Assembly: GCA_035703895.1 (NCBI GenBank)
Contig: DASSXJ010000104.1
Coordinates: 1 to 52,476, forward strand
Direction of reading: 5' to 3'
From: a bacterium
Lineage (GTDB): Bacteria; Sysuimicrobiota; Sysuimicrobiia; Sysuimicrobiales; Segetimicrobiaceae
DNA length: 52,476 nucleotides
Shown in pieces: positions 9,238 to 18,354 of the stretch; position 1 is the first letter of the stretch; each line of letters starts with the position of its first letter. The position numbers and the translations under genes were made by a program. The notes beneath the pieces were generated by a model. The model made no database searches, was not told the origin of the DNA, and saw only the letters and a program-made list of their open reading frames with translations.

Positions 9238-9295
9238 GAACGTACGTTCACCTTCGATGGGTTACGTTTACGGCCTCCACTGAGTCGTTTATAGG
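9238..9295 (+). promoter_or_regulatory. Palindrome and weak sigma-70-like promoter before the UDP-sugar dehydrogenase
   Basis: A perfect 12-base palindrome GAACGTACGTTC lies at 9238-9249 (flanked by GG and CC one base further out). It is followed by TTTACG (9267-9272) and TATAGG (9290-9295) with a 17-base spacer. Together these could be an operator and promoter for the dehydrogenase at 9417. The match to consensus is only moderate. Confidence 0.3.
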
Positions 9296-9416
9296 ATAGA
9301 AGGGTGAAGGTCACGCAACCCGAACATAACTTCGTCGACCTTTTGCCGCGGAGACTCCAGCTAGCGATCACCAAACGATTCAGGCGGCCCGCGGGCAGGC
9401 GGAAGGGGTAGTATTC

Positions 9417-10775
9417 GTGAACATCGGTATCTTCGGCACAGGGTATGTCGGCCTCGTCACAGCCGTGTGTTTTGCCGATCTCGGCCATTCTGTGGTTGCG
9501 GTCGATAAGGATCACCAAGTCGTAGCGAAGCTCACAGCCGGCGAGCCCACACTCTATGAACCGGGTCTGAAGGAAATTCTGACGCGGAATCTTGAGGCGT
9601 CTCGGTTAGTATTCACGACACGTGCCGAGGAAGCGGTGAGGCGTAGCGAGGTGCTGTTCCTGTGTGTCGGCACCCCACCCCGTTCCGACGGAAGTAGTGA
9701 CCCCGTCCAAGTGGAAGAGGTCGCACGAAGCCTTGCCCCGCTGCTCGACGGGCACAAGCTCATTGTCGAGAAGAGCACGGTGCCCGTGAACACGGCACGC
9801 CTGCTCGATCGGACACTTCGCTGGTGGGCCCCGCCGGGATGTGACTATGAGGTGGCCAGCAACCCGGAATTTCTGCGCGAAGGGTCCGCGATTCACGATT
9901 TCCTTCACCCGGACAGGATCGTGATCGGGGCTGATTCGGACCGTGCCCGCTCGTTGATGCTCGAACTGTACGGCGATGCCTTCGACTGCCCGAAACTGAT
10001 CACAGATGTGAAAACCGCAGAGCTGATCAAGCACGCTTCCAATGCGTTTCTCGCGTCGAAGATCTCGTTCATCAACATGATTTCCAATCTGTGCGAGGAA
10101 CTCGGAGTTGACGTGAGCGTCGTCGCTCGAGGGGTTGGTCTCGATCATCGCATCGGCGCCCATTTCTTCAACGCAGGCCTGGGGTTCGGAGGGTCATGCC
10201 TCCCTAAGGACCTTCAGGCATTCGTGCGGATCGCAGAGGACTTTGGCGTGGACTTTTCGCTGCTGCGCGAAGTGGAGCGAATAAACGAGGGACGAGTGGG
10301 ACGGTTGCTCAAGAAGCTTGAGCGGGCCTTGTGGGTCGTCGGCGGCAAGACGGTCGGGATCTTAGGCGTCGCGTTCAAACCGAATACGAGCGACATTCGG
10401 CAGGCGCCGAGTCTGCAGGTGCTTTCCCGGTTGAAGGACGCCGGAGCCATCCTCAATGTGTATGATCCTAAAGCCGCCTCCAACCTGGAGCAGATACATC
10501 CACCCAACGCCTCTCTCCATTACGCGGCGTCACCGTACGAAGCCGCAGAGAATGCCCACGCCCTTGTGATCCTCACCGAGTGGGAGGAGGTCGCGTCACT
10601 GGATCTTGCGCGTATTCGCTCGCTCATGCGCAGTCCCATCATCGTCGATGGGCGGAATCTCTTCAACCCGGTGGAGATGCGCGAACGAGGGTTTGAGTAC
10701 TATAGCCTTGGACGCGGCGATGTCACTATCTCCGAACCTGATGGGCGGGTAAAGAACTCCGGGATGCAGGCCTAA
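9417..10775 (+). CDS. ugd: UDP-glucose/GDP-mannose dehydrogenase family, probably UDP-glucose 6-dehydrogenase
   Basis: Cytosolic NAD-dependent enzyme of 452 residues that oxidises C6 of a nucleotide sugar twice, usually UDP-glucose to UDP-glucuronate. The N-terminal NAD motif is G7-T-G-Y-V-G12. The linker segment ASNPEFLREGSA is conserved. The catalytic cysteine is C261 in FGGSCLPKDL, with lysine in AELIKHASNAF (about 205). The C-terminal UDP-binding domain includes GVAFKPNTSDIRQAPS. It starts at GTG after GGAAGGGG. As the last + strand gene of the glycan locus it probably feeds uronic acid precursors; WbpA-like action on UDP-GlcNAc is a real alternative given the oxidoreductase and aminotransferase at the start of the locus. 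Confidence 0.93.
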   Translation: MNIGIFGTGYVGLVTAVCFADLGHSVVAVDKDHQVVAKLTAGEPTLYEPGLKEILTRNLEASRLVFTTRAEEAVRRSEVLFLCVGTPPRSDGSSDPVQVEEVARSLAPLLDGHKLIVEKSTVPVNTARLLDRTLRWWAPPGCDYEVASNPEFLREGSAIHDFLHPDRIVIGADSDRARSLMLELYGDAFDCPKLITDVKTAELIKHASNAFLASKISFINMISNLCEELGVDVSVVARGVGLDHRIGAHFFNAGLGFGGSCLPKDLQAFVRIAEDFGVDFSLLREVERINEGRVGRLLKKLERALWVVGGKTVGILGVAFKPNTSDIRQAPSLQVLSRLKDAGAILNVYDPKAASNLEQIHPPNASLHYAASPYEAAENAHALVILTEWEEVASLDLARIRSLMRSPIIVDGRNLFNPVEMRERGFEYYSLGRGDVTISEPDGRVKNSGMQA

Positions 10776-10802
10776 CGAGACAGGTGGCGCTCCGGCGGGT
10801 CT

Positions 10803-11816
10803 TCACCCTAGCCGGTGCATCCAGAACAGCGACACGGCGACCGTCGTCATGAACAGCGCGGCAACGATCACCGAGGTGAGCCCGCTCACCTCGGTCGGCT
10901 TTCGTTCCCACCCGATCGAGCGGCCGAGGCGTGTGTAGACCCGGCTGAGGTCCGCGGTGGACGAGACGCGCTGGTACGTCCCCCCTGTGACCTGGGCGAT
11001 TTCCTTGAGGGTCTCCTCGTCCAGCCGGACGAAGATGCTCCGTCCCCCGAGCTCGAGGAACGTCCCTTCCGGCGATCCCAGGCCCACAGTATACACCTTG
11101 ACGCGTTGCTGACGGGCGACGACCGCGGCATCCTCGGGAGGTGTCCCGCGGTTGCTCTGCCCGTCGCTCAAGAGGACCACCGTGGCGGGTGACAAGCGAT
11201 CGCTCGCGGGGGGCGGACCCAGGGGCGGCATGCCCGGCCCGGGCGAATTTTCCGGCCGCGCACGGCCGGGGAGTGCATACACGGCTTCCAGCAGGCCGTC
11301 ACCGATCGCCGTGGCAAACTCGAGCGACAGGCTGTTGATGGCCTGAATCACGCGATCATGGTCGTCGGTGGGCGGCGTCACGAGCGTGGCATACGAGCTG
11401 AACGACACCAGGCCGATCTTGGCCCTCTGCGGCAGCGCCCGCACAAACTGGACCGCTGCTTTCTTAGCGGCGTCGATCCGGTTCGGGACAACGTCATGGG
11501 CCATCATGCTCCGGCTCACGTCCATGCTGAGCATCACCACGGTCCGGTCGTCAGGGACCGGCACCGGCGCCATGGGACGCGCCGCGGTCAGAATCACCGC
11601 GCACAACGTCAGCAGATACAAGACGGCCGGCACATGCCTCCGCCATGGCTTACCAGCGGCGGCCGCCTGGGCGATCAGATCCACGCTCGAGTACTGGATG
11701 CGGACTCGGGAGGGGCGGCGCAGGATCCAGACATAGGCGGCAATCAGCACCGGCACGATCACGTAGAGGGCCAGGACCGCCGGCCAGAGGAACGTCACGG
11801 GAGCCTGCCCGTCCAT
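10803..11816 (-). CDS. BatA-like VWA-domain membrane protein (second copy)
   Basis: Protein of 337 residues: an N-terminal hydrophobic stretch, a second helix near residue 60, a von Willebrand factor A domain (about 90-300) and a C-terminal helix. The metal-site motif DxSxS is present as DVSRS, with the conserved threonine in FATAIGDG and LLSDGQSN later. This order is that of BatA/BatB proteins, which work with MoxR ATPases. It closely resembles the neighbour at 11795-12841, so the pair comes from tandem duplication. The ATG overlaps that gene by 22 bases; GTG at 11798 would remove the overlap. It is the last gene of a coupled run. Precise function unknown. Confidence 0.88.
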   Translation of the reverse strand: MDGQAPVTFLWPAVLALYVIVPVLIAAYVWILRRPSRVRIQYSSVDLIAQAAAAGKPWRRHVPAVLYLLTLCAVILTAARPMAPVPVPDDRTVVMLSMDVSRSMMAHDVVPNRIDAAKKAAVQFVRALPQRAKIGLVSFSSYATLVTPPTDDHDRVIQAINSLSLEFATAIGDGLLEAVYALPGRARPENSPGPGMPPLGPPPASDRLSPATVVLLSDGQSNRGTPPEDAAVVARQQRVKVYTVGLGSPEGTFLELGGRSIFVRLDEETLKEIAQVTGGTYQRVSSTADLSRVYTRLGRSIGWERKPTEVSGLTSVIVAALFMTTVAVSLFWMHRLG

Positions 11817-12841
11817 ACGAGTGATACCACCCCACCGATGAGGAGCAGGGCCCCCGCCGCACCCACGAACAGCGAGGAGACCTCAGTCTTTCGCTTCTCC
11901 CACCCCAGTACGCGCCCCAGGTCGCGGTAGACCTGCTTGAGCCCCTGCGACGCCGAGGCCATGAAGAACTTGCCATCCGTCACAGCAGCGATTTGTTGCA
12001 GCAGCGTGGGATCAAACGGGACGAACACCATCTGCCCTTGATAGTTAAAGACGCTCCCCCCCGGCGCCCCCAAGCCCACCGTGTAGATCTTCACCTTGAG
12101 CTGCTTTGCGAGCAGCGCCATCTTCACCGGATCCGCGGTACCGGCGTTCTGCCCGCCGTCACTGAGCAATATGATCGCCGCAGGCGAGAGATCCTCCCCT
12201 TGAGGGGGCGTGGGCGGCGGCGCGGGAGACCCAGGGGCCGGCGGGGTCCCAAATGGGGGTGGGCCGAATGGCCCGGGCCGGGCCTCGGGAAGATCAACCG
12301 CGCGCCCAGGGAGGGCCTTGAGCGCCACCAGAATCCCGTCCCCGATCGCCGTGGCTTCCTGAGGCTTGAGGGTGCCCACCGCCTGCTTCACGGCTTCGTG
12401 GTCGGGAGTCGGCGGAATATTGAGGGTCGCGTAGGTGCTGAACGACACCAACCCGATCTTGGGCCCTTGCGGAAACGAGTCCACGAACGTGCGGGCGGCG
12501 ACTTTGGCCGCTTCGAGACGGGTCGGATCGAGATCCGGCGCCATCATGCTCCCGCTGGTGTCGATGAGGAGCACGACGACGGCTTTGTTGACGGGCAGCG
12601 GGATGCTCATCACCGGCCGGCCGACCGCGCCCAGCAGCAAGGCAAGCGCGACGAAGTACAGCGCCATGCTGACGTGCCTCCGCAACCCTGGGAGCGATGT
12701 CGCCAACCGCTCATACAGGGACCGCTCGGCGAACCGATCGACCGCTCGACGCCGGGCTCGGCGCACGCCGAAAACGTACCACGCCACCAGCGCGGGCAGC
12801 AAGGCGAGCCCCCAAAGCATTAGTGGCCAGGTAAATTCCAC
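11795..12841 (-). CDS. BatA-like VWA-domain membrane protein (first copy)
   Basis: Protein of 348 residues with the BatA plan: an N-terminal membrane helix (FTWPLMLWGLALLPALVAW), a second helix near 60-80, a VWA domain with canonical metal motif DTSGS, TAIGDG and LLSDGGQN, a Pro-rich insert (PPAPGSPAPPPTPP) and a C-terminal helix. The VWA domain should face the periplasm or cell exterior and bind Mg2+ or a protein ligand. It starts at GTG behind GGAGG and overlaps the DUF58 gene by 22 bases. MoxR, DUF58 and VWA genes together form a widespread chaperone-like module; the client is unknown here. Confidence 0.88.
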   Translation of the reverse strand: MEFTWPLMLWGLALLPALVAWYVFGVRRARRRAVDRFAERSLYERLATSLPGLRRHVSMALYFVALALLLGAVGRPVMSIPLPVNKAVVVLLIDTSGSMMAPDLDPTRLEAAKVAARTFVDSFPQGPKIGLVSFSTYATLNIPPTPDHEAVKQAVGTLKPQEATAIGDGILVALKALPGRAVDLPEARPGPFGPPPFGTPPAPGSPAPPPTPPQGEDLSPAAIILLSDGGQNAGTADPVKMALLAKQLKVKIYTVGLGAPGGSVFNYQGQMVFVPFDPTLLQQIAAVTDGKFFMASASQGLKQVYRDLGRVLGWEKRKTEVSSLFVGAAGALLLIGGVVSLVWTGRLP

Positions 12842-13719
12842 CGGCGGCGCCTCCGAAACGTCACGAACTTCACGAGCGGATCGACGAGCGACCCCGCAGT
12901 CGAGAGCTGCAGCAGGTCGACCGTCGCCCTGCGGGTCATCTGGGCGAGCTCGTCGTCACGCGCGGCCACCAACTCGCGATACCGTCCGCGCACCTTGCGA
13001 TCCGAGGTGTCGACCCAGACTTGCTGTCCGGTCTCCGGATCTTGAAAGTAGACCCCGCCCACGTCCGGCAACTCCCGCTCACGGGGATCTTCGACCCGAA
13101 CGGCGATGACGTCGTGTCGCCTGCCGAGTTCGGCCAATTTCGCCTCCCACCCGCCTGGGGAGTGGAAGTCGGAGACCAGAAACACGAGCGATCGCCGGCG
13201 CAGCACGCGGTGAAGCTGATGCAACACGTCGCCGAGGTCCGTGCGTCCGCCCCCGACCACCGAGGGTTGCGAGGCCAGGGTGTGAACAACCCGCAGGGCT
13301 TGCTCGCGGCCGGTCCGCGGGGGGATGAACACCCGGCCCGCCTGGGTCGGGAATCCAATCGCCCCAACCTTGTCGCCATGGCGGGTGATGATGTACGCGG
13401 CCACCCCCGCAAAATCGATGGCGAGCTGCCGCTTGAACCGCTGCACCGTGCCGAAATCCATCGAGGGCGAGAGATCCACAAGCAGCCACGCAGTGAGTTC
13501 CTTCTCCTCACGATACTGGCGCACGTAGATTTCGTTCATCCGCGCCGTGACATTCCAATCGATGCGGCGGACTTCGTCCCCAGGTTGGTACGCCCGGACC
13601 TCGGCCAAGTCCAGGCTCGGGCCATAAAACACCCCCGAGTAATCCCCGAACAAGAAGCCGTCCAGGCGACGGACGATCTTAAACTCGAGGCGCCTCAAGA
13701 TTCGCTCGGGCGTCTCCAT
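12820..13719 (-). CDS. DUF58-domain protein of the MoxR module
   Basis: Protein of 299 residues. The DUF58 signature GDEVRRIDWNVTAR is at 47-60, followed by a VWA-like fold with DLSPS at 82-86. I place the start at the ATG at 13717-13719 because GGAG lies 7 bases upstream and the protein then begins METPERILRRLEF, as usual for DUF58 proteins. The open frame extends further, but that part only shadows the MoxR gene. It overlaps MoxR by 41 bases and the next VWA gene by 22 bases, so the four genes are translationally coupled. DUF58 proteins are thought to link MoxR ATPases to VWA membrane proteins. Confidence 0.9.
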   Translation of the reverse strand: METPERILRRLEFKIVRRLDGFLFGDYSGVFYGPSLDLAEVRAYQPGDEVRRIDWNVTARMNEIYVRQYREEKELTAWLLVDLSPSMDFGTVQRFKRQLAIDFAGVAAYIITRHGDKVGAIGFPTQAGRVFIPPRTGREQALRVVHTLASQPSVVGGGRTDLGDVLHQLHRVLRRRSLVFLVSDFHSPGGWEAKLAELGRRHDVIAVRVEDPRERELPDVGGVYFQDPETGQQVWVDTSDRKVRGRYRELVAARDDELAQMTRRATVDLLQLSTAGSLVDPLVKFVTFRRRRRWNLPGH

Positions 13720-14746
13720 AGGGGTCTCCAATGTGGACTTTCGGAACCGGAACCGCTTCAACCACACGCCGCAGAAGGATTTCCGGCGTGACCTCCTGAG
13801 CCAACGCTTCGTAGGACAGCAAGAACCGGTGCCGGAGCACCTCCGGGGCGAGGTCTCGGACGTCCTCGGGCATAGCATACTCCCGCCCACGGAGCAACGC
13901 GAGGGCCTTCGCGCCGATGATGAGGTTTAGCGAACCCCGCGGGCTACTCCCGTACGAGATGAACTTGGTCAGATCGCCCAGTCCAAACTCCTGCGGGCGG
14001 CGAGTGGCCGTCACGAGGCTCACGGCGTACTCATGCAGCTTCTGATCCACGTACACCGCTTCCGCGATCTTCTGAAGGTGGAGCAATTCCGAGGTCCCAA
14101 TGACCTTGGACACGGTCGGGGATTGTTCGGTGATCCGATCCACGACCGTCATCTCCTCGTGGAACGACGGATAGGAGATGACGACCTTGAACATGAAGCG
14201 GTCGACCTGCGCCTCGGGAAGCGGATACGTGCCCTCGCTTTCGATGGGGTTCTGCGTGGCCAGGACGAGGAACGGATCCGGCAGAGGGAACGTCTCCTTG
14301 CCAATCGTGACCTGCCGCTCCTGCATCGCCTCGAGGAGGGCAGATTGCACCTTGGCCGGCGCGCGGTTGATCTCGTCGGCGAGCACGAGGTTGGCGACCA
14401 CCGGCCCCAACTCTACCTCGAACGTCGAGCGCTGCTGGTTGTAGATCCGGGTCCCGATCAGGTCGGCGGGGACCAGGTCCGGCGTAAACTGAATGCGCCG
14501 GAACTGACAGTCCAGCACCTGCGCGGTCGTTTTGATCGCGAGGGTCTTGGCCAGACCCGGCACCCCCTCGATCAGGATGTGCCCGCGCGAGAGCAGGGCC
14601 ACCAGCATCCGCTCGAGCATCAAGTCCTGCCCGACGATGATCTTCTTGACCTCATAGAGGACCGTGCGCATCGTGCTGGCGGCCTGCGCAAAGGTCTCGG
14701 TGGGGTACCGCAGGACCCGCATTCGCGTGTTGGGCGGCTCGTTCAC
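13679..14746 (-). CDS. MoxR-family AAA+ ATPase
   Basis: AAA+ ATPase of about 355 residues, predicted to remodel or activate partner proteins in the cytosol. Walker A is GVPGLAKT (about 61-68), Walker B LVLADEIN (about 120-127), and a sensor-1-like segment is LATQNPIESEGTYPLPEAQ. The C-terminal lid domain follows to the end. The start is set at GTG 14744-14746 because AGGAGG is 8 bases upstream; the adjacent GTG at 14747-14749 is possible. It leads a MoxR-DUF58-VWA-VWA run and sits 58 bases after a PIG-L deacetylase gene on the same strand. Confidence 0.93.
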   Translation of the reverse strand: MNEPPNTRMRVLRYPTETFAQAASTMRTVLYEVKKIIVGQDLMLERMLVALLSRGHILIEGVPGLAKTLAIKTTAQVLDCQFRRIQFTPDLVPADLIGTRIYNQQRSTFEVELGPVVANLVLADEINRAPAKVQSALLEAMQERQVTIGKETFPLPDPFLVLATQNPIESEGTYPLPEAQVDRFMFKVVISYPSFHEEMTVVDRITEQSPTVSKVIGTSELLHLQKIAEAVYVDQKLHEYAVSLVTATRRPQEFGLGDLTKFISYGSSPRGSLNLIIGAKALALLRGREYAMPEDVRDLAPEVLRHRFLLSYEALAQEVTPEILLRRVVEAVPVPKVHIGDPYGDARANLEAPRV

Positions 14747-14804
14747 CACAGACTCCTCCTGGCTATAGTATCCTACGATTTCTATCAATGTCGCAACTCG
14801 AGAT

Positions 14805-16343
14805 CTAGTGTGTCAAACTTCTTGGGGCTCGCGCCGATTCCGCTGAATCCTCTCCGGGCGCCCACCGGGCCTGTCCGCCATGCGAGCGTTCGAGGTACAC
14901 GAGCGCCCACGGGCTGCGTTCCACCGGCGTCCTCAACGGTCCCATGGTCTCCACATGTACGAGAAGGCTCGTGGGGTTTCCCACGCCGGCCAGAGGCACG
15001 ACGATATTGATGCGGCGGCCAAAGCTGCGACCGACGGCCCCGGGCGGGAGAGGGAGATCCCGCGGCTGGGACTGCAGCGCGGTCAGCGCCCGCGGGGCCT
15101 GGAACTGCAGCCTGAGCCGTGCCATGTGCCCATCCCGGTAGAAGAGCGTCGCTACCACCCGGTATTGCGCTTCGCGGATCGCCGCGCGGAGGAGGCGAAC
15201 CGCGACGTAGAGCCGGGTCGAGTCCTGAGCGAAGCCGACGGTGTCCAGCTTGACGCTTCCCTCGGTGGCGCGGATCAATGAGCCCCCGGACATCCCCTTG
15301 ATCGCGGGCGGCAGGCGATCCCAGAACTCCGGCGTCGCGACGGGCAGGCTGTCGCCTTCGATCGCCAACGGAACACTCGAGGAATGCATGTCGAACAGCT
15401 CGTTTCGGCGAATAAAACTCAGCATATAGGCACGCAAGAGCTGCGTCTGGGTATGGTATTCGAGGATCGCCATCCGTTTGGCATCCTGATCGGTCTGATC
15501 GAGAGGGTATTCCGTCCATGCCGCTCCTGCGGCCAGGAGGCCGCCCGGTGGGACGAGGGGCAGATCGGGCGCGTACGCCTGGGGCACCGGCCACCGGGCG
15601 TGGTGAACGAGGTACGGCCACACCCGCACGGTCTTGGCCCAGGCGACGTCCTCGGCGCGGAGATGCTCGAGGGCGGCCATGACGAACGCGCCGGCCGCCC
15701 AGTGATCGCGATGCGTGTCCTCGGCGTGATGGCTCACGATAATCGTGGGACGCTCGCGGCGGAGCACACGCTCCACGTCCTCGAGCACGTGTTGGCCGCA
15801 ATATCCAACTCCGGGGCGGCCGGCCGGCGAATACGGAGAGCGATTGTGCCGGGTATACGGTGACGTATAGAGGTGATCGCAGGTCCAACCCGGCCCCCAC
15901 AGCACTGCGAGTCCCCGATCCGGGTACCCGAGAAACGTGAGCCGGTCGACCGAGAGTCCAATGCGAGCCGCCGCGGCGACACCTTCGCGCTGCCGCCGCT
16001 GGCCGTACTGGATGAACCGGTCCGGCGTGCTCAGGAGCGTGTGGAACCCAACGTCGACACCCTCGAGGTACCCGTCCCCGTTGGTGAAGAACACGATATG
16101 TACGCGCGCACCGGCCAGGACCGCGGCATGAATCAACCCGCCTGCCCCCAGGGCTTCGTCATCCGGGTGGGCGGCGAATACCACCACGGAATCACCTGCG
16201 GTTACGCGCTCGCGCGTCTCGGAAGTGGCGACAACAGGAGAACCCAGCGCGGCGTCGGGATGGGGTGCCCATCCGCTCCCCCGCCCTGGCGCGTACCAGG
16301 TGGCGACCGCAACCACGAGCAGCCCGGCCGCTACACCCCACAT
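14805..16343 (-). CDS. PIG-L (LmbE-like) deacetylase with membrane anchor and C-terminal extension
   Basis: Zinc-dependent N-deacetylase family protein of about 512 residues. A hydrophobic anchor or signal is at 3-17. The metal motif AHPDDE is at 58-63 and the second zinc motif SHHAEDTHRDH at 204-214, so the catalytic domain (about 50-300) looks intact and extracytoplasmic. A C-terminal region of roughly 200 residues is beta-rich and may bind carbohydrate. Likely substrates are N-acetyl sugars in a glycan, glycolipid or thiol precursor. The start at ATG 16341-16343 is my choice; GTG 16449-16451, behind GGAGGGGG, would add 36 basic residues. It is followed closely by the MoxR gene. Confidence 0.87.
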   Translation of the reverse strand: MWGVAAGLLVVAVATWYAPGRGSGWAPHPDAALGSPVVATSETRERVTAGDSVVVFAAHPDDEALGAGGLIHAAVLAGARVHIVFFTNGDGYLEGVDVGFHTLLSTPDRFIQYGQRRQREGVAAAARIGLSVDRLTFLGYPDRGLAVLWGPGWTCDHLYTSPYTRHNRSPYSPAGRPGVGYCGQHVLEDVERVLRRERPTIIVSHHAEDTHRDHWAAGAFVMAALEHLRAEDVAWAKTVRVWPYLVHHARWPVPQAYAPDLPLVPPGGLLAAGAAWTEYPLDQTDQDAKRMAILEYHTQTQLLRAYMLSFIRRNELFDMHSSSVPLAIEGDSLPVATPEFWDRLPPAIKGMSGGSLIRATEGSVKLDTVGFAQDSTRLYVAVRLLRAAIREAQYRVVATLFYRDGHMARLRLQFQAPRALTALQSQPRDLPLPPGAVGRSFGRRINIVVPLAGVGNPTSLLVHVETMGPLRTPVERSPWALVYLERSHGGQARWAPGEDSAESARAPRSLTH

Positions 16344-16479
16344 GCCTCTTCGTCTCGGCACCTGTGCCGCGAGGGCCCCCTTGCGACCCGCCCTCAGGAC
16401 GGCGGGCTCGATGAACGCTGATGCTTTAGGAGGTTCGCAGCCGGAGGCCACCCCCCCTCCCGCGCCCCGCGGGAGTCCT

Positions 16480-18153
16480 TCACCGAATCGTCGTCGTGAC
16501 CTTGGCCGCGGGCGTGACGGCCTGGCCGTCCACACCCACCTCGACGGCGGTGATGATGACTTTGATGCCGTACACCGGCGGTGACTCGGAGAACGTCGCC
16601 GACCAATTTCCGCTCTGATCGGCGGTCACGACCTGGGTCCCAAGGGTTCCAGTGAGCTGGAACAGCAGCACGGAGCCATCGTAGTCCGCCGTGACCTTCA
16701 CCCGCGCTCCCGGTCGAGCACGACCCGTAACTCTGAACGGGGTACCGATCGTGGCCCCTTCGGCGGGGCTGATAATCGTCGGGGCAATCGGGGGAGCGGG
16801 GACACCGGCCCTGATCTGCAGGTGCGTCGTAGCGGTCGCGGTAAACACTTCGCTATTGGAGGCCACCAGACGCACGGTCACTTCGGCGTCACGGACGACA
16901 TCGCCGGGTTGTACAGTGTAGCTGCCATAGTAGGTGCCGCGCTCGGCCGTGGACTCCACCATGGGCACCCCCGTCCGAAGCCCGCCGATCGAGAACGTGG
17001 CGCGGCCCCCCGGGGCTCCGGTGGCGACCACCTCGACGACGTCTCCGGCCCGGAGCTCACGGCCCGATGGCGTGACTGCCACCGAGGCCAGACCGGGGTT
17101 GCTTGCGGCGGCCTCTTGCCGAATCACCGCGGCCCAGATCTCGTTGGTCTCGGGATTCAACCGCAGCTGCACGACATCTCCAGGCCGGAGGGCGCCGGCC
17201 TCCACCGCCTTGCCATCCCGCATCACCCGCGCCGAGGGGTTCAGTCGATACGTGTCCCCATTCTCGAGCACGACGACCCCAGCATCGGTGATGGCGATGA
17301 TCCGCCCCGAGACTCCTCGGTACGTGGCCCGGATGGATTGGGCGATTCCGTCCCGATCCACCGTCATCTGTACCCGGTCGCCAGGGAGAATCGCCGACAA
17401 CGCTTCGGAGCCGCCCGTGTTGTCCGCAACGTTGACCCGGCTGATCGCCGTTGTGGTGACGACCCTGTAGCTCTGAACCGCTTTGTCGACGAGCACCTGG
17501 ATCTGGCCAATTTGGCCCGCGGAAGCCTCTGCCCTGACGCCGACGACGGTTCCGGTTACGGCGTTCGAGGAAGGTACCGGCGGCTGCGCCGTCGTGGGCG
17601 GATACGTCTGAGGCGGCGGTACGGTGGGCGTCGGCGGCTGCGCCACCGTGGGCGGATAGGTTTGGGACGGCGGTAAGACGGGCGCCGTTGGGCCGGACGC
17701 CGGCGCGCTGGCGATTTGCACGGTGGTACTGGTGGCGTCCCAGGAAACTTGTGCGCCAAGGGCCTGGCTGATGAAACGCAACGGCACCATCGTCCTCCCG
17801 TCCACCAGGAGCGCGGGCACGTCCATCAGCGTCGGTTGGCCGTTGATGGAGGCTTGGGTATCGCCGATGCGGAGGGAGATGCTCGTATCCCCGCGGGCCG
17901 CCAGCACCATCTGGGTCGCGGGATCCCAGGTCACGACGGCGCCGAGCCGGTTGAACACCCCTCGCAGCGGAACCAGCACGCGTCCTGCCGCGATCGCCGG
18001 TGGGACGTCGAGCGACACCAGTTGTCCATCAATGAACACCTTGACATAGGGGGCAGGCGCCACGGTTTGCGCTACGACGGCGCCGATCCCGTTGGCCACA
18101 AGCCCAAGGGTCAGCAGAAGACCGACGAATCGTGTCCGGTATGAGGAACGCAT
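16480..18153 (-). CDS. Secreted protein with copper amine oxidase N-terminal-like (stalk) domain
   Basis: Exported protein of 557 residues. A signal peptide (about 1-29, cleavage near AVVAQ) is followed by a stalk domain (about 34-150) with paired segments VLVPLRGVFNRLGA and TMVPLRFISQALGA. Next comes a Pro/Thr-rich linker (about 155-195) with two 18-residue repeats. The C-terminal half has beta-rich segments, one containing TVVGVRAEASAGQIGQI and a final Ig-like part (PTIISPAEGATIGTPF). No catalytic motif is seen, so it is probably structural or cell-envelope binding. GAGGTGG precedes the ATG. It is first in the - strand run leading to the PIG-L and MoxR genes. Confidence 0.87.
   Translation of the reverse strand: MRSSYRTRFVGLLLTLGLVANGIGAVVAQTVAPAPYVKVFIDGQLVSLDVPPAIAAGRVLVPLRGVFNRLGAVVTWDPATQMVLAARGDTSISLRIGDTQASINGQPTLMDVPALLVDGRTMVPLRFISQALGAQVSWDATSTTVQIASAPASGPTAPVLPPSQTYPPTVAQPPTPTVPPPQTYPPTTAQPPVPSSNAVTGTVVGVRAEASAGQIGQIQVLVDKAVQSYRVVTTTAISRVNVADNTGGSEALSAILPGDRVQMTVDRDGIAQSIRATYRGVSGRIIAITDAGVVVLENGDTYRLNPSARVMRDGKAVEAGALRPGDVVQLRLNPETNEIWAAVIRQEAAASNPGLASVAVTPSGRELRAGDVVEVVATGAPGGRATFSIGGLRTGVPMVESTAERGTYYGSYTVQPGDVVRDAEVTVRLVASNSEVFTATATTHLQIRAGVPAPPIAPTIISPAEGATIGTPFRVTGRARPGARVKVTADYDGSVLLFQLTGTLGTQVVTADQSGNWSATFSESPPVYGIKVIITAVEVGVDGQAVTPAAKVTTTIR
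17579..17680 (-). repeat. Two tandem 54-base in-frame coding repeats
   Basis: Copies begin at 17579 and 17633 (period 54 bases; the second is slightly shorter in its match). Each encodes an 18-residue Pro/Thr-rich unit containing QTYPPT and AQPP in the linker of the stalk-domain protein. The repeat keeps the frame, so linker length can change without harming the protein. Confidence 0.75.
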
Positions 18154-18354
18154 GGTACCACCTCACGTTGTCTAAAGACGGAGTAAAGCCGTATCCCTTA
18201 AGGAATCTGCCCTGATTTCCCATCCTGTAGACGGCATGCCAACCACATGTGCGACGAGCGGATCTTGTCTATTGCCGCGTGTCCGCGGAGCCTCACCATT
18301 TGGGCATAACCCCTACGCTCGAATGATCAAGCCGAAGCGACCGGGGGCACGATC

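Noticed and set aside
17579-17680. Short tandem repeats that could suggest a CRISPR or regulatory array
   Set aside because: Only two copies, no spacers, and they are in-frame codons for a Pro/Thr linker in a secreted protein.
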